Origin: JBFJWU01 sp041623475 [NCBI: bacterium] | GTDB lineage: Bacteria > J088 | Direction: 5' to 3' | DNA length: 64,000 bases | Assembly: GCA_041623475.1 (NCBI GenBank) | Contig: JBFJWU010000001.1 | Location: 8,173-72,172 of the forward strand | Part shown: in pieces, positions 47,057-55,580 of the stretch | Position numbering within the stretch: position 1 is the stretch's first letter | Layout of the letters: every line of letters starts with the position of its first letter | Position numbers and translations under genes: made by a program | Notes under the pieces: model-generated | What the model was told of the DNA's origin: nothing | What the model saw: only the letters and a program-made list of their open reading frames with translations | Database searches by the model: none

Positions 47057-48119
47057 CCGGATTAGCCAGCCGTTCAGCCATATCAGCCGCCGCCAGCGCG
47101 GCAAACAATTCGTCCAGCGAACCTTCGATGACCTGGTCCAGTTTGTGTAATGTCAAGTTGATCCGGTGATCCGTCACCCGGTTCTGGGGAAAGTTGTAGG
47201 TCCGGATTCGTTCGCTTCGATCACCGGATCCAACCAGCCCCTTGCGTTCGGCGGCTCGTTCGGCATGAGCTTCGGATTCAAAGTGCTCCTGCAGGCGGGC
47301 CCGCAGGACCCGCAATGCCTTGGCCTTGTTCTTATGCTGGCTTTTTTCATCCTGGCAGCTGACCACCAGCCCCGTTGGAATGTGCGTAATCCGGATTGCA
47401 GAATCGGTAGTGTTGACGTGCTGGCCGCCGGCCCCCTGTGACCGGAAGGTGTCAATACGCAGATCGTTGGAATCGATTTCAACATCGATTTCGTCCGCTT
47501 CAGGGAGAATTGCAACCGTCACTGCACTGGTGTGGATCCGCCCCTGGCTTTCAGTTTCCGGAATTCGCTGGACCCGGTGCACGCCGCTTTCAAACTTTAG
47601 CCGACTGTAGGCACCGTGGCCCTCGACAACCGCAATAACTTCGCGGATTCCACCAATGCCTGATTCGCTGCGTTCCAGTTCCGATACGTTCCAGCGTTCC
47701 CGCTCGGCAAATCGAAGGTACATACGATACAGGTCCGCCGCAAACAATCCAGCCTCATCGCCTCCGGTACCGGCACGAATCTCGAGAACGATATTTTTGT
47801 CATCATTGGGATCGGTCGGTGTCAGGTGTATCTGCAATTCACCTTCCAGCCGCTCGACTTCGGATTTAAGGCCGTCCAACTCATCCTGTGCCAACTGGCG
47901 CAGTTCCGGATCAGCGGAATCGGCCAGGATCTGGTGGGCTTCGTCCAGACTGTCGACTGCAGATCGCCAGGCCTCCCACGTATCGACAACAGGCTTTATC
48001 TCGGCAAGCCGCTGCGAAATACGGATCACTTCATTGTGATCGGCAGAGACCACCGGATCAGCCAGTCGCTGGTTCAGCTCCTGGTGTTCACGGGCCAGAA
48101 TTTCAAGTTTTTCCTGCAC
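47049..48119 (-). CDS. prfA: Peptide chain release factor 1
   Basis: The 356-residue protein has the class I release-factor GGQ motif ([18 protein letters not shown]) and a stop-codon recognition tripeptide of the PxT type (PET in [16 protein letters not shown]), which identifies RF1 (UAA/UAG) rather than RF2 with [23 protein letters not shown] is also typical. GTG start. It sits between rpmE and prmC. RF1 is relevant to the amber stop in the barrel gene at 10376, which RF1 would normally terminate. Confidence 0.98.
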   Translation of the reverse strand: MQEKLEILAREHQELNQRLADPVVSADHNEVIRISQRLAEIKPVVDTWEAWRSAVDSLDEAHQILADSADPELRQLAQDELDGLKSEVERLEGELQIHLTPTDPNDDKNIVLEIRAGTGGDEAGLFAADLYRMYLRFAERERWNVSELERSESGIGGIREVIAVVEGHGAYSRLKFESGVHRVQRIPETESQGRIHTSAVTVAILPEADEIDVEIDSNDLRIDTFRSQGAGGQHVNTTDSAIRITHIPTGLVVSCQDEKSQHKNKAKALRVLRARLQEHFESEAHAERAAERKGLVGSGDRSERIRTYNFPQNRVTDHRINLTLHKLDQVIEGSLDELFAALAAADMAERLANPGE

Positions 48120-48158
48120 TGGGCAGACCGTCCGTGCGCGGCGCGACGCGCCGCCTGG

Positions 48159-48422
48159 TCAGTCTTCTGCGGGGGTGTCTTCGGCAGACTCTTCGGCCGC
48201 TGACTCTGTTTCGGCTGCATCGTCCTTGATGCCGTACTTGCGACGGAACTTCTCGATCCGGCCGGCCTCGTCGACAAATTTCTGCTTGCCAGTGAAAAAC
48301 GGATGACAGTTGGAACAAATTGAAATATTAATTTCCGGCACGGTAGAACGCGTGTCGATGATGTTGCCACAGGCGCAAATGATTTTTGCCGGAACGTATT
48401 CCGGGTGAATGTCCTTCTTCAT
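48159..48422 (-). CDS. rpmE: Ribosomal protein bL31 with acidic tail
   Basis: The 87-residue protein begins [19 protein letters not shown] and has four Cys for zinc ([17 protein letters not shown]), so it is the zinc-bound C+ form. The core ends near residue 66 (FRRKYGIK), and ~20 residues of Asp/Glu/Ala/Ser follow ([13 protein letters not shown]), longer than most L31. It is part of the large ribosomal subunit near the central protuberance. It leads the rpmE-prfA-prmC-murA-hisG-hisD-aroK string. Confidence 0.97.
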   Translation of the reverse strand: MKKDIHPEYVPAKIICACGNIIDTRSTVPEINISICSNCHPFFTGKQKFVDEAGRIEKFRRKYGIKDDAAETESAAEESAEDTPAED

Positions 48423-48683
48423 CAGTACTTACCCTGAGTTTGAGTGTCGCAACACCGGCCCGAAAAAGGTGCCGGAACGTGCTTACCGTAATTCCAAACC
48501 GTTTATTTTATCGGTGACGGACCGGATTTGCAATTCAGATCCTGCATAGGACGGCAATTATTGCCTTTTTCAGGTCCATGGTAACGTAATGTTTTCCACG
48601 GGATATCTGATTCCGTGGTCATTGTCAATCGTGGTCGGACCACCCGTTTTCGACCACAGCCAGACAGGGGATAGATCGCCAGG

Positions 48684-49460
48684 ATGCGGGGAAAATTCTA
48701 TATCGAGGCCGGGCTGAGATTTGGTCGCCCGTTGTTTCGACTGAGCCTCCATATTGAAGACATGCGTCCCCGGAAACTGTTAATGGTCAAGGAGCCGCCG
48801 CAGAAAACCGGAACGACCCGGATTGCGACGGAATCCGACGCTGACGATCATTTCTATTTTTCGCCGGAACTCTGGGACCAGGGCATGTGTACCTGTACCG
48901 AATCACAGCCTGGCCACTGGGATGTCGAGTTCGGGGGTCGACGAATGTTCGGTTCCTACGTTCTGGTGGAGCCTCGGCCCGGATACGCTTTGCTGTTCCA
49001 GGAAGGTAACGAGCCGGCAGGTGTTCGCTTTGCACTCAGCGCCGGAGGCATCGTTATCCGTAATGAAGATCCCGCCCAGGTGGCACTGATTCGTCCCCGG
49101 GGACGGCAATATTGGACCTTGCCAAAAGGCACCGTTGAAACGGATGAAAGCCGCGAACATGCCGCCGTACGCGAGGTTGGCGAGGAAACCGGAGTGCAAA
49201 GCGAAATCGTTTGCCCTCTGGAGCCGATCGAATATTGGTTCTGGAGCAATGAAGGAGACCAGCGGGTCCGTGTCCACAAAGCCGTTGCCTATTTCCTGAT
49301 GACCGCCGGGGAAATCGGCGAGCCGACAGCTACCGCTGAAATTGAAGAGGTCGGTTGGTTCGGAATGGACGAGGCACCGTCAAAATTGTCCCACGAGTCA
49401 GAGCGTGATGTGCTGGTGCAGGGCCTGGAAGCCTGGAAAAAAGGCGTCATCAGCAGCTGA
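48684..49460 (+). CDS. Nudix hydrolase with N-terminal extension
   Basis: Residues ~115-255 form a Nudix domain with the full box GTVETDESREHAAVREVGEE (consensus GX5EX7REUXEEXGU), which hydrolyses nucleoside diphosphates linked to another group. The first ~110 residues are not Nudix; they contain CTCTE and aromatic residues and resemble no domain I can name. The substrate (Ap4A, ADP-ribose, oxidised nucleotides) is open. It is divergent from rpmE across 261 bp that shows only one weak hairpin (48553-48570). Confidence 0.9.
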   Translation: MRGKFYIEAGLRFGRPLFRLSLHIEDMRPRKLLMVKEPPQKTGTTRIATESDADDHFYFSPELWDQGMCTCTESQPGHWDVEFGGRRMFGSYVLVEPRPGYALLFQEGNEPAGVRFALSAGGIVIRNEDPAQVALIRPRGRQYWTLPKGTVETDESREHAAVREVGEETGVQSEIVCPLEPIEYWFWSNEGDQRVRVHKAVAYFLMTAGEIGEPTATAEIEEVGWFGMDEAPSKLSHESERDVLVQGLEAWKKGVISS

Positions 49461-49473
49461 CAACAAACCTGGA

Positions 49474-49489
49474 CCCGGATCAATCCGGG
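49474..49489. terminator. Possible shared terminator hairpin
   Basis: CCCGGA-TCAA-TCCGGG lies between the convergent Nudix and GGDEF genes, overlapping the latter's stop codon. There is no T run, so terminator activity is doubtful. Confidence 0.3.
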
Positions 49490-50460
49490 GGTTGCCCCAA
49501 CGGTTCCTCAGACACGACGCGATTTCGCCCTCGGTTTTTTGCCTTGTATAGTGCGGCATCGGCAGCCGTCACCAATCCGGTTCCATCATCATCGTCCGGT
49601 GTCGGCCACGCGGTCGCCGTGCCGACGCTGACCGTTACGACATCGGACACATCCGAACCGCCGTGTTCGATGGCGCGGTCCTGCACGCCCTGGCAGAGGG
49701 CGTCGGCGACTAGCCGAGCCCCGTCGTGATCGGTCTCGGGCAGGATCAGGGCGAACTCCTCGCCACCGTAGCGGGCGACCAGGTCGCCGGACCGGCGGAC
49801 GGAAGTCTGCAACTGTTCGCCGATTGTCTGCAGGCAACGATCCCCGGCCTGGTGGCCGTGGATGTCGTTGTATGGTTTGAAGTAGTCGACGTCAATCATT
49901 ATCACGGACAATGCCGCATGGTTACGCGCCGCCCGACGCCATTCAGCGGACAGTGTCGCGTCAAATTTCCGCCGGTTGAACACACCGGTCAGCGAGTCGA
50001 CGCTGGACAACTCCTGTAATTTGCGATTGGCCTCGGTCAGGTGGCGGGTCATAGACTTGCGATGATCCATCATCTGTTTTAACAGCAGGGCAGACCGAAT
50101 ACGCGCCAGCAGATCGATGCGGCGAGGCGGCTTGGTCAGGTAGTCCATGGCTCCGGCTTCAAAAGCTTCCTCCAGGGACTCTTCGTCCGCATTTGCGGTC
50201 ATGATGATTATCGGGATGTCGTGAAAAAACGTATCGGTTTTCAGTTCGCGGCAAAAACTGATTCCGTCCGTACCGGGCATTGCGATATCGCAGATAATCA
50301 GGTCGACTTCGATCCCACCCGTACGGCGGCCGACGCCCAGCAACTCCCGGGCCTCTTCCGCAGACTCGGCTTTGACGACTTCGGCATATCCGGACCGCGT
50401 CAGGTACCGTTCCATCACCCTCAGCGCCACGTCCGAATCGTCAATAATCATTATTTTCAT
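49480..50460 (-). CDS. Receiver-GGDEF response regulator (diguanylate cyclase)
   Basis: The 326-residue protein has a receiver at 1-130 (MIIDDSD, phosphoacceptor in LIICDIAMPGTDG, Lys in YLTKPP), a helical linker and a GGDEF domain at ~155-320. The active site is GGEEF with metal Asp in MIDVDYFKPYND, and RSGD five residues upstream is an RxxD inhibitory site. It should make c-di-GMP when phosphorylated and be inhibited by product, like WspR. No kinase is linked. It is divergent from plsY and convergent with the Nudix gene. Confidence 0.95.
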   Translation of the reverse strand: MKIMIIDDSDVALRVMERYLTRSGYAEVVKAESAEEARELLGVGRRTGGIEVDLIICDIAMPGTDGISFCRELKTDTFFHDIPIIIMTANADEESLEEAFEAGAMDYLTKPPRRIDLLARIRSALLLKQMMDHRKSMTRHLTEANRKLQELSSVDSLTGVFNRRKFDATLSAEWRRAARNHAALSVIMIDVDYFKPYNDIHGHQAGDRCLQTIGEQLQTSVRRSGDLVARYGGEEFALILPETDHDGARLVADALCQGVQDRAIEHGGSDVSDVVTVSVGTATAWPTPDDDDGTGLVTAADAALYKAKNRGRNRVVSEEPLGQPPD

Positions 50461-50543
50461 GGCTGCGCCCGTTCTCGTTCCCCGTCCACGTCCGTCCCCC
50501 AGTATATCGCCGCTACCGTTGATCGCGCCGATATACTGGATCC

Positions 50544-51128
50544 GTGAACTGGTCAGAACATTGGTGGGTCCTGGTACTTTCCGCGGCCGCAGGCAGCCTG
50601 CCGACGGCGTGGATTGCAGTCAAGCTGGCCATCGGCCGTGATGTCCGCAGCCACGGAAGCGGCAATGTCGGCGCAACGAACGCTGGTCGCCTGCTGGGGT
50701 GGGGCGGATTCGCGATTGTCCTGGCGATTGATATCACCAAAGGCTCGCTACCCGTTGTCGTTGCGGCAATGAATGGGTTCCAGCCTGGGGAGGGTCTCTG
50801 GCTGGGCCTCGCTGCCGTGGTCGGCCATTGCTATACACCCTGGCTTGGTTTTCGTGGTGGCAAGGGCGTCGCGACCGCAGCGGGTGCGGTCGCCGTGGCA
50901 AACTGGCCCGCAGTACTTGCCGGTGCATCAGTGTGGCTGTTGGTTCGACGCATCAGCGACCTTGCCAGCGTGGCCAGCCTCGCGGGGCTTGCTGCCGCCG
51001 GAATTGGCGTGGTAGGATGGGGTTCGCCCGCGCTCTGGCCGCCTTTTGCGGCGATCAGCGCGGTCGTTCTCTTGCGGCATTCAGGCAATCTTCGTCGCCT
51101 TGCTGCCGGGACCGAACTCAGAACATGA
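50544..51128 (+). CDS. plsY: Acyl-phosphate glycerol-3-phosphate acyltransferase PlsY
   Basis: The 194-residue membrane protein has about five hydrophobic segments and the three PlsY motifs: GSGNVGATNAGR, a second loop with DITKGSLPVV, and the third motif VVGHCYTPWLGFRGGKGVAT. It acylates glycerol-3-phosphate from acyl-phosphate to make lysophosphatidate, the first step of phospholipid synthesis; PlsX is not in the window. GTG start. The following repeat-cNBD gene begins 12 bp after its stop. Confidence 0.96.
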   Translation: MNWSEHWWVLVLSAAAGSLPTAWIAVKLAIGRDVRSHGSGNVGATNAGRLLGWGGFAIVLAIDITKGSLPVVVAAMNGFQPGEGLWLGLAAVVGHCYTPWLGFRGGKGVATAAGAVAVANWPAVLAGASVWLLVRRISDLASVASLAGLAAAGIGVVGWGSPALWPPFAAISAVVLLRHSGNLRRLAAGTELRT

Positions 51129-51140
51129 AGGGTGGATGAC

Positions 51141-52523
51141 ATGTCCGTTGATGGCGTAACCGATTCGCAGAAAATTCTGCAGAAACTAGTCGCGCTTTTG
51201 CGGGATGATGGGGTCGAGGAGGCAGCCAGCCTGTACAGTCGCCTGTCCGAAGACGTTGGTTACTTTCTGGTCCAGAAACTCACCCAGGATGCCCGCCTGA
51301 GCAACCGGCTGGCAAAAATGTTCTATGTTGCCAAAGATTTTGAAAAATCGGCGCTCGTATTCGAGGAGTCAGGTGAATACGAAAAGGCCGCGCGCCTTTA
51401 TGAAAAAGCCGATGATTACGGGATGGCCGCAGAGATGTTTGCCAAGATTGAAAACTGGCAGGCTGCGGCGCAGATGTACGAAAAACACGGCAACTTTGAC
51501 ACGGCAGCCGAACTCTACCAGAAGGTGGGCGACCTGGCCCGGGCTGCGGCCAATTTTGAGAAAGCCGTAAACAATTTTCGGGCCGGCAAGACCTATTACG
51601 AACTGGGCAAACACGAAAAAGCGGTCGAACTGCTCCAGAAAATCGGGTCCGACCACGAATACCACGTTGAAGCTGTCCTGATGGTCAATAAAGTCATGGC
51701 GTCCGGGGGATATCGATCGATCGCGATTCGCAAACTGGATGCATTGCTGCAGGAACATGGCCTGGCCGAGCGGACATTGGACGTGGCGTTGACCCTTGCA
51801 GAGAACCTGCTTCTGGAAGGCGAACCAGACCAGGCCAAGGAATGGGTCGAGCGCGTCCTTGAGGTCAAGTTTCCCTACAAGAACGCGGGCGATCTGTTGA
51901 AACAGATCGAAGCTGGCCCGGCACCGGTCGTAGCGGTTGACGAGGCGCCCGAAATAATCGAGGACAGCGAGCCGATCGAGGAAATCGAAGTCGTTGAAGA
52001 ACTCGAGGACTCGGGGCCGATCATGGCTCTGGAAGAAGAATTCGAAACGATCCGGGATGCCCCGATATTTTCGGAATTGAACCTGCAGGAACTGAAGAAA
52101 TTCTGGACCCTGACAATGCCGCTGGATTTTACGTCCGGCGAAGTCATTATTGAACAGGATGAAGCGGGTACCGGCCTTTATATTGTTTCATCAGGAAAGG
52201 TTCGGGTCGTCCGAGTCCACGACGACGGCAACGAGGAAACCCTGGCCGAGTTGGATTCCGGGGCCCATCTTGGGGAAATGAGCCTGTTGGATGACTCACC
52301 AACCAGTGCCCGGGTGGTCGCCATCGAAGATGTTGATACCTTTCTGCTTCCCAAGGATGCTTTTCAGCAATTGATTCATTCCGATGACCGTCTGGCTCGC
52401 AAAATCTACCAGGCATTTGCGGCTACTTTGATGGGCAGACTGCGCGAGACAAACGAAAAGTTTCGCTCATTCAAGGAAAAACAGGAAGAAGAGATGGCTG
52501 ACATTTTTGGAATCAAGGGCTGA
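51141..52523 (+). CDS. Helical-repeat protein fused to a cyclic-nucleotide-binding domain
   Basis: I use ATG 51141, six bases after AAGGGTGG; GTG 51132 is also open. The 460-residue protein has ~20-residue repeats of the form EKAARLYEKADDYGMAAEMF over residues ~50-185 (half-TPR-like helices), a helical segment, an acidic Glu-rich linker (~265-295) and a cNBD at ~300-425 with GEMSLLDDSPTSARVVA. In cAMP-binding domains the Arg of PR(T/S)A binds the phosphate; here that position is Thr (PTSARV), so nucleotide binding is doubtful. No DNA-binding or enzyme domain follows. Confidence 0.88.
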   Translation: MSVDGVTDSQKILQKLVALLRDDGVEEAASLYSRLSEDVGYFLVQKLTQDARLSNRLAKMFYVAKDFEKSALVFEESGEYEKAARLYEKADDYGMAAEMFAKIENWQAAAQMYEKHGNFDTAAELYQKVGDLARAAANFEKAVNNFRAGKTYYELGKHEKAVELLQKIGSDHEYHVEAVLMVNKVMASGGYRSIAIRKLDALLQEHGLAERTLDVALTLAENLLLEGEPDQAKEWVERVLEVKFPYKNAGDLLKQIEAGPAPVVAVDEAPEIIEDSEPIEEIEVVEELEDSGPIMALEEEFETIRDAPIFSELNLQELKKFWTLTMPLDFTSGEVIIEQDEAGTGLYIVSSGKVRVVRVHDDGNEETLAELDSGAHLGEMSLLDDSPTSARVVAIEDVDTFLLPKDAFQQLIHSDDRLARKIYQAFAATLMGRLRETNEKFRSFKEKQEEEMADIFGIKG

Positions 52524-52538
52524 TCCCCGGCCCGTCCG

Positions 52539-53504
52539 GTGCAGGAATTTTCTCCCGAAGAGTACCCAGAGGTCGATGCCCAGAACGGGTCGGTACTGAT
52601 TATCGACGATGATGCGGCCCTGCGGCAGGTCGTTCGCGACCACTTGGCCGAAGACGATATGTTTACGCGCTTTTTTGAAGCCGGCAATGGCTTGGAGGGA
52701 TTCAAAGTCCTGGCCAACCATATGCAGGACATTGACCTGGTTATCTGCGATCTGGAAATGCCGGAATTTGATGGCTTCAAGTTCCTGCAGATGCACAGTA
52801 CCCGGGATGATTTTGCGGCTGTACCCGTCATTATTTTGACATCCCGGACCGAGCAGGAAAACCGCATTCGGGGGCTTGACCTGGGCGCAGCCGACTACCT
52901 GGGCAAACCGGTTTCACGCCAGGAGTTGCGTTTGCGAGCCCGCCACCAGTTGCAGATTCGCAGATTGCAGGAAGCGTTACGGGGGGCCATTCGCGAACTG
53001 TCCCATATTTCTAAAACTGATCCGCTGACAGCACTCCCCAATCGGCGACATTTTATGGAATCCCTGGAACAGGAATACCGCAGGGCCAATCGATATCGCC
53101 ACAGCCTGGGTGTCCTGATTATGGATATTGATGATTTCAAGTTGATCAACGATACCTGGGGACATCTGGTTGGTGATCGTGTCTTGCGGTCAGTTGCTGA
53201 AGTCCTGGATGACGGCCTGCGGCAGTCTGACCTGGCGGCGCGTTACGGTGGCGAGGAGTTCGCACTGCTTCTGCCGCAAACGGACCTGGATGGAGCGGCG
53301 CTGGTGGCCGAACGCTATCGCGAGGCAATCGAACAGCAGTCGTTTGCCGCCGATGAGCAAACGTTTTCAGTTACCGTCAGCGTCGGGACCGCATCGATCC
53401 CCGAGACGGCCGGCGAAACGATGGAAGAACTGTTGCGGCGGGCAGATGCGGCGCTGTATCAGGCAAAAGAGGCGGGCAAGAACCAGGTCGTTCGCGCCCG
53501 CTGA
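52539..53504 (+). CDS. Receiver-GGDEF response regulator (diguanylate cyclase)
   Basis: The 321-residue protein starts at GTG 52539, 15 bp behind the repeat-cNBD gene, and is probably co-transcribed with it. A receiver at ~18-135 has LIIDDDAALR, phosphoacceptor Asp in LVICDLEMPEFDG and Lys in YLGKPVS. The GGDEF domain has MDIDDFKLINDTWGH, active-site GGEEF and RQSD five residues upstream as inhibitory site. It should make c-di-GMP under phosphorylation control. It ends 1 bp from the convergent cNBD gene. Confidence 0.95.
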   Translation: MQEFSPEEYPEVDAQNGSVLIIDDDAALRQVVRDHLAEDDMFTRFFEAGNGLEGFKVLANHMQDIDLVICDLEMPEFDGFKFLQMHSTRDDFAAVPVIILTSRTEQENRIRGLDLGAADYLGKPVSRQELRLRARHQLQIRRLQEALRGAIRELSHISKTDPLTALPNRRHFMESLEQEYRRANRYRHSLGVLIMDIDDFKLINDTWGHLVGDRVLRSVAEVLDDGLRQSDLAARYGGEEFALLLPQTDLDGAALVAERYREAIEQQSFAADEQTFSVTVSVGTASIPETAGETMEELLRRADAALYQAKEAGKNQVVRAR

Positions 53505-53505
53505 A

Positions 53506-54207
53506 TCAACCCGGTTTTAGCCAGTCCTGCTGGACACGCAGAAAAGTCAGGTAGTCCCGCATTCGCCCCATTTGCGCGATGCGGATTCCCTGGTCGTCGA
53601 TCGCAATAAAACCGGCCGTTCGCATCCGTGACAGGACACCTCGACACAGCAACGGGTCTGTTCCGCTTTCGACCATCAACCGCTGCACATCACTGATGTA
53701 CGGCGGTGATTCATCAGATTCTTCGGCCAGCGCCAGGATTGCGTCGATGACCTGGATCATCGGATCGCCGTCCAGTAGACGTTCGACCAGGCGGTCCGTG
53801 TCGCGCAGTCGCTCGGCCATGGTGCGGATCACCCTGCGAGCGACGTCAGGGTGGCTGGCCAGGAAATCGTTCAGGATCCGTCCATCAATTTCAATCAGGA
53901 CACAGTCGGTCAATGTTTCTGCCCGGGCAGTGCGAGGCTCCTGGTTCAGGACCGCCATCTCGCCGAAAAACGAACCGGCCTCCAGGACAGCCAGAGGTTG
54001 TTCGCGAGCCTGGGAAATTTTGATAATCCGGACCCGTCCTTCCTGGATGAAAAACATCGTGTCGCCGGGCTCGCCCTGGTCGCAAACGATTTCGCCCTTC
54101 TTGAAGCGTCGCAGGTACTTCTGCAGGTCCTGAAAACCGGCGAGGGTTTGCTCGCCAACCGCAGGTACGGTTTCGTCCTGACCGTCGATGTCGGTATCGT
54201 TTTCCAT
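53506..54207 (-). CDS. CRP-like cyclic-nucleotide-binding protein
   Basis: ATG 54207 (MENDTDIDGQDE) is preferred to the long frame upstream because the cNBD begins soon after and the extension overlaps the divergent gene. The 233-residue protein has a cNBD at ~20-140 with FFGEMAVLNQEPRTARAETL, in which the phosphate-binding Arg of PRTA is retained, so cAMP or cGMP binding is likely. After a dimer helix (MAERLRDTDRLVERLL), residues ~170-225 could form a winged helix, but no clear CRP helix-turn-helix signature is seen. It may be a transcription factor or a binding-only regulator. Confidence 0.87.
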   Translation of the reverse strand: MENDTDIDGQDETVPAVGEQTLAGFQDLQKYLRRFKKGEIVCDQGEPGDTMFFIQEGRVRIIKISQAREQPLAVLEAGSFFGEMAVLNQEPRTARAETLTDCVLIEIDGRILNDFLASHPDVARRVIRTMAERLRDTDRLVERLLDGDPMIQVIDAILALAEESDESPPYISDVQRLMVESGTDPLLCRGVLSRMRTAGFIAIDDQGIRIAQMGRMRDYLTFLRVQQDWLKPG

Positions 54208-54317
54208 GGGAAATGCAGGATAGCGGACTCCAACATGAATTACAAAATGAACTAAGCTGTTGATTTGCAACAGCGTTGGCGGCCAGGGCTGGGCATTGCG
54301 CGGGAGTAGAATTAGGG

Positions 54318-55214
54318 ATGGCGACAGACTCGAATATTCCGCAATTGCACCGCCGGGCTTTGCTTGCCGGGACATCGCTGCTGCTAACGCCGCGGACAAT
54401 ATTTGCCGGGCTGGCCATTGATGACCTGAACCCATTTGGTCATCCCGACCAGGGCTACCACGCGATTCGGTCGTCATTCAATACGCCTGCAGATATTGAA
54501 CGGGCGGCCCGGACAGCCTGGGACCAGTTCGCAGCAACATCTGATTTCCAATACGGGCACTGGGGGCTGCTGTATACCTATCTGTGGTGGCAATCTCTGC
54601 CGGTTGGACAGCCGCGGATCAAGACCGCAATTATTGGCCGGAAGATGGCGGACAAGCTGGCCGCATTCAGACCGGATCATCCGGCCGGGCACATGTGGGG
54701 CGCGAACTTTTTCGGCTTCGAAGCCCTGTCCCGGGGCATTTTAAATTCCCTGCAGATGGTGCCCGAGTTGTTGCGTCGCCTGGACCGAGCCGAACAGGTT
54801 GACCCGACCTACCTGGACGGCCTTGTTTACCTGGCGCGCGCAAAGCTGTATATCAAACTTCCCGGCTTCCCGATGAGCGTTGGCTCTTTGGACAAGGGAT
54901 ACAAATATCTCGAGCAAGCCCGCTCAATGCAGGAATCGCGGTACGCACTATGGTACGTGGTCCTGGCAGAAGCGGAGTTTGAGCGGCGCGGCCGCGACGC
55001 TGCACTGGCTGCGTTGGACGGTATCGACAATGTCTGTCCGTATGACCGCCAAACCCGTTATACATATGAGTTGTCGAAATACCTGGCTGGCAAGTTCGTT
55101 GCCGCGATCCAGGACGGTTCATACGACCGGTACACGTGGGACCCGCTGCTGGAACCGGTCCTTGAATTACAGCAAAGGGAATTCGTGCCCGGACAGTTGT
55201 GCCCCGCCGAATGA
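54318..55214 (+). CDS. TatT-like (TRAP T-component) helical protein
   Basis: ATG 54318 follows TTAGGG; an upstream in-frame start adds 14 residues. The 298-residue protein has a basic start HRRALLAGTSLLLTP that could be a signal peptide. The body is paired helices of TPR type, and the segment VDPTYLDGLVYLARAKLYIKLPGFP followed by YKYLEQARSMQ recalls TatT/TRAP T-component proteins, periplasmic ring-forming partners of TRAP transporters. No TRAP P, Q or M genes are nearby, so the assignment is tentative. Confidence 0.65.
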   Translation: MATDSNIPQLHRRALLAGTSLLLTPRTIFAGLAIDDLNPFGHPDQGYHAIRSSFNTPADIERAARTAWDQFAATSDFQYGHWGLLYTYLWWQSLPVGQPRIKTAIIGRKMADKLAAFRPDHPAGHMWGANFFGFEALSRGILNSLQMVPELLRRLDRAEQVDPTYLDGLVYLARAKLYIKLPGFPMSVGSLDKGYKYLEQARSMQESRYALWYVVLAEAEFERRGRDAALAALDGIDNVCPYDRQTRYTYELSKYLAGKFVAAIQDGSYDRYTWDPLLEPVLELQQREFVPGQLCPAE

Positions 55215-55245
55215 ACCGGCCATGCCGTAATGCGTCAGGCGTATT

Positions 55246-55280
55246 TTGGCGCAGTGCGTCATGTGTGGTATACTGAATAC
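55246..55280 (+). promoter_or_regulatory. Promoter and candidate autoregulatory operator of the HigA-type gene
   Basis: TTGGCG (55246-55251), a 17-bp spacer and TATACT (55269-55274) make a good sigma-70 promoter 36 bp before the ATG. The inverted repeat GTAT-N5-ATAC (55268-55280) covers the -10, the usual place for binding by an autoregulating XRE protein. Confidence 0.6.
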
Positions 55281-55310
55281 AGTTCAGGGGATAACCATAG
55301 GAGGAATGCC

Positions 55311-55580
55311 ATGCGCTATCCGCAGACGCCGATGCATCCGGGTCGAATCCTGCTCTGTGAATTCCTGCAGCCAATGGGCTGCTCCAGGAATGAGCTGGCG
55401 ACCGAACTGGGCTGGCCGCTCGAACGGCTGGAACAGTTTCTTGGTGGACAAATATCGGTTGACCTGGATATAGCGGCGGATCTGGCCCGCACGCTCGGCA
55501 CCGGCTCGCGACTGTGGCTGCAGTTGCAGGCGATGTACAGCGCCGACCAGTACGACCGCCGTCAACGGCTGGCTGCTTGA
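55311..55580 (+). CDS. HigA/VapI-type XRE-family regulator
   Basis: ATG 55311 is set by AGGAGG six bases upstream. The 89-residue protein matches the short HigA antitoxin family: MHPGRILLCEFLQPMG, then a helix-turn-helix NELATELGWPLERLEQFLGG and LARTLGTGSRLWLQLQAMY. HigA represses its own operon and neutralises the ribonuclease HigB, normally encoded just upstream. Only a 96-bp promoter region lies upstream here and no HigB-like frame is seen, so this is an orphan regulator or remnant. It overlaps the convergent lpxL-like gene by 19 bp. Confidence 0.88.
   Translation: MRYPQTPMHPGRILLCEFLQPMGCSRNELATELGWPLERLEQFLGGQISVDLDIAADLARTLGTGSRLWLQLQAMYSADQYDRRQRLAA

Noticed and set aside
48553-48570. 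GGCAA-TTA-TTGCC-T5 as a terminator
   Set aside because: The stem is only 5 bp, and no gene ends near it; it lies between two divergent genes.
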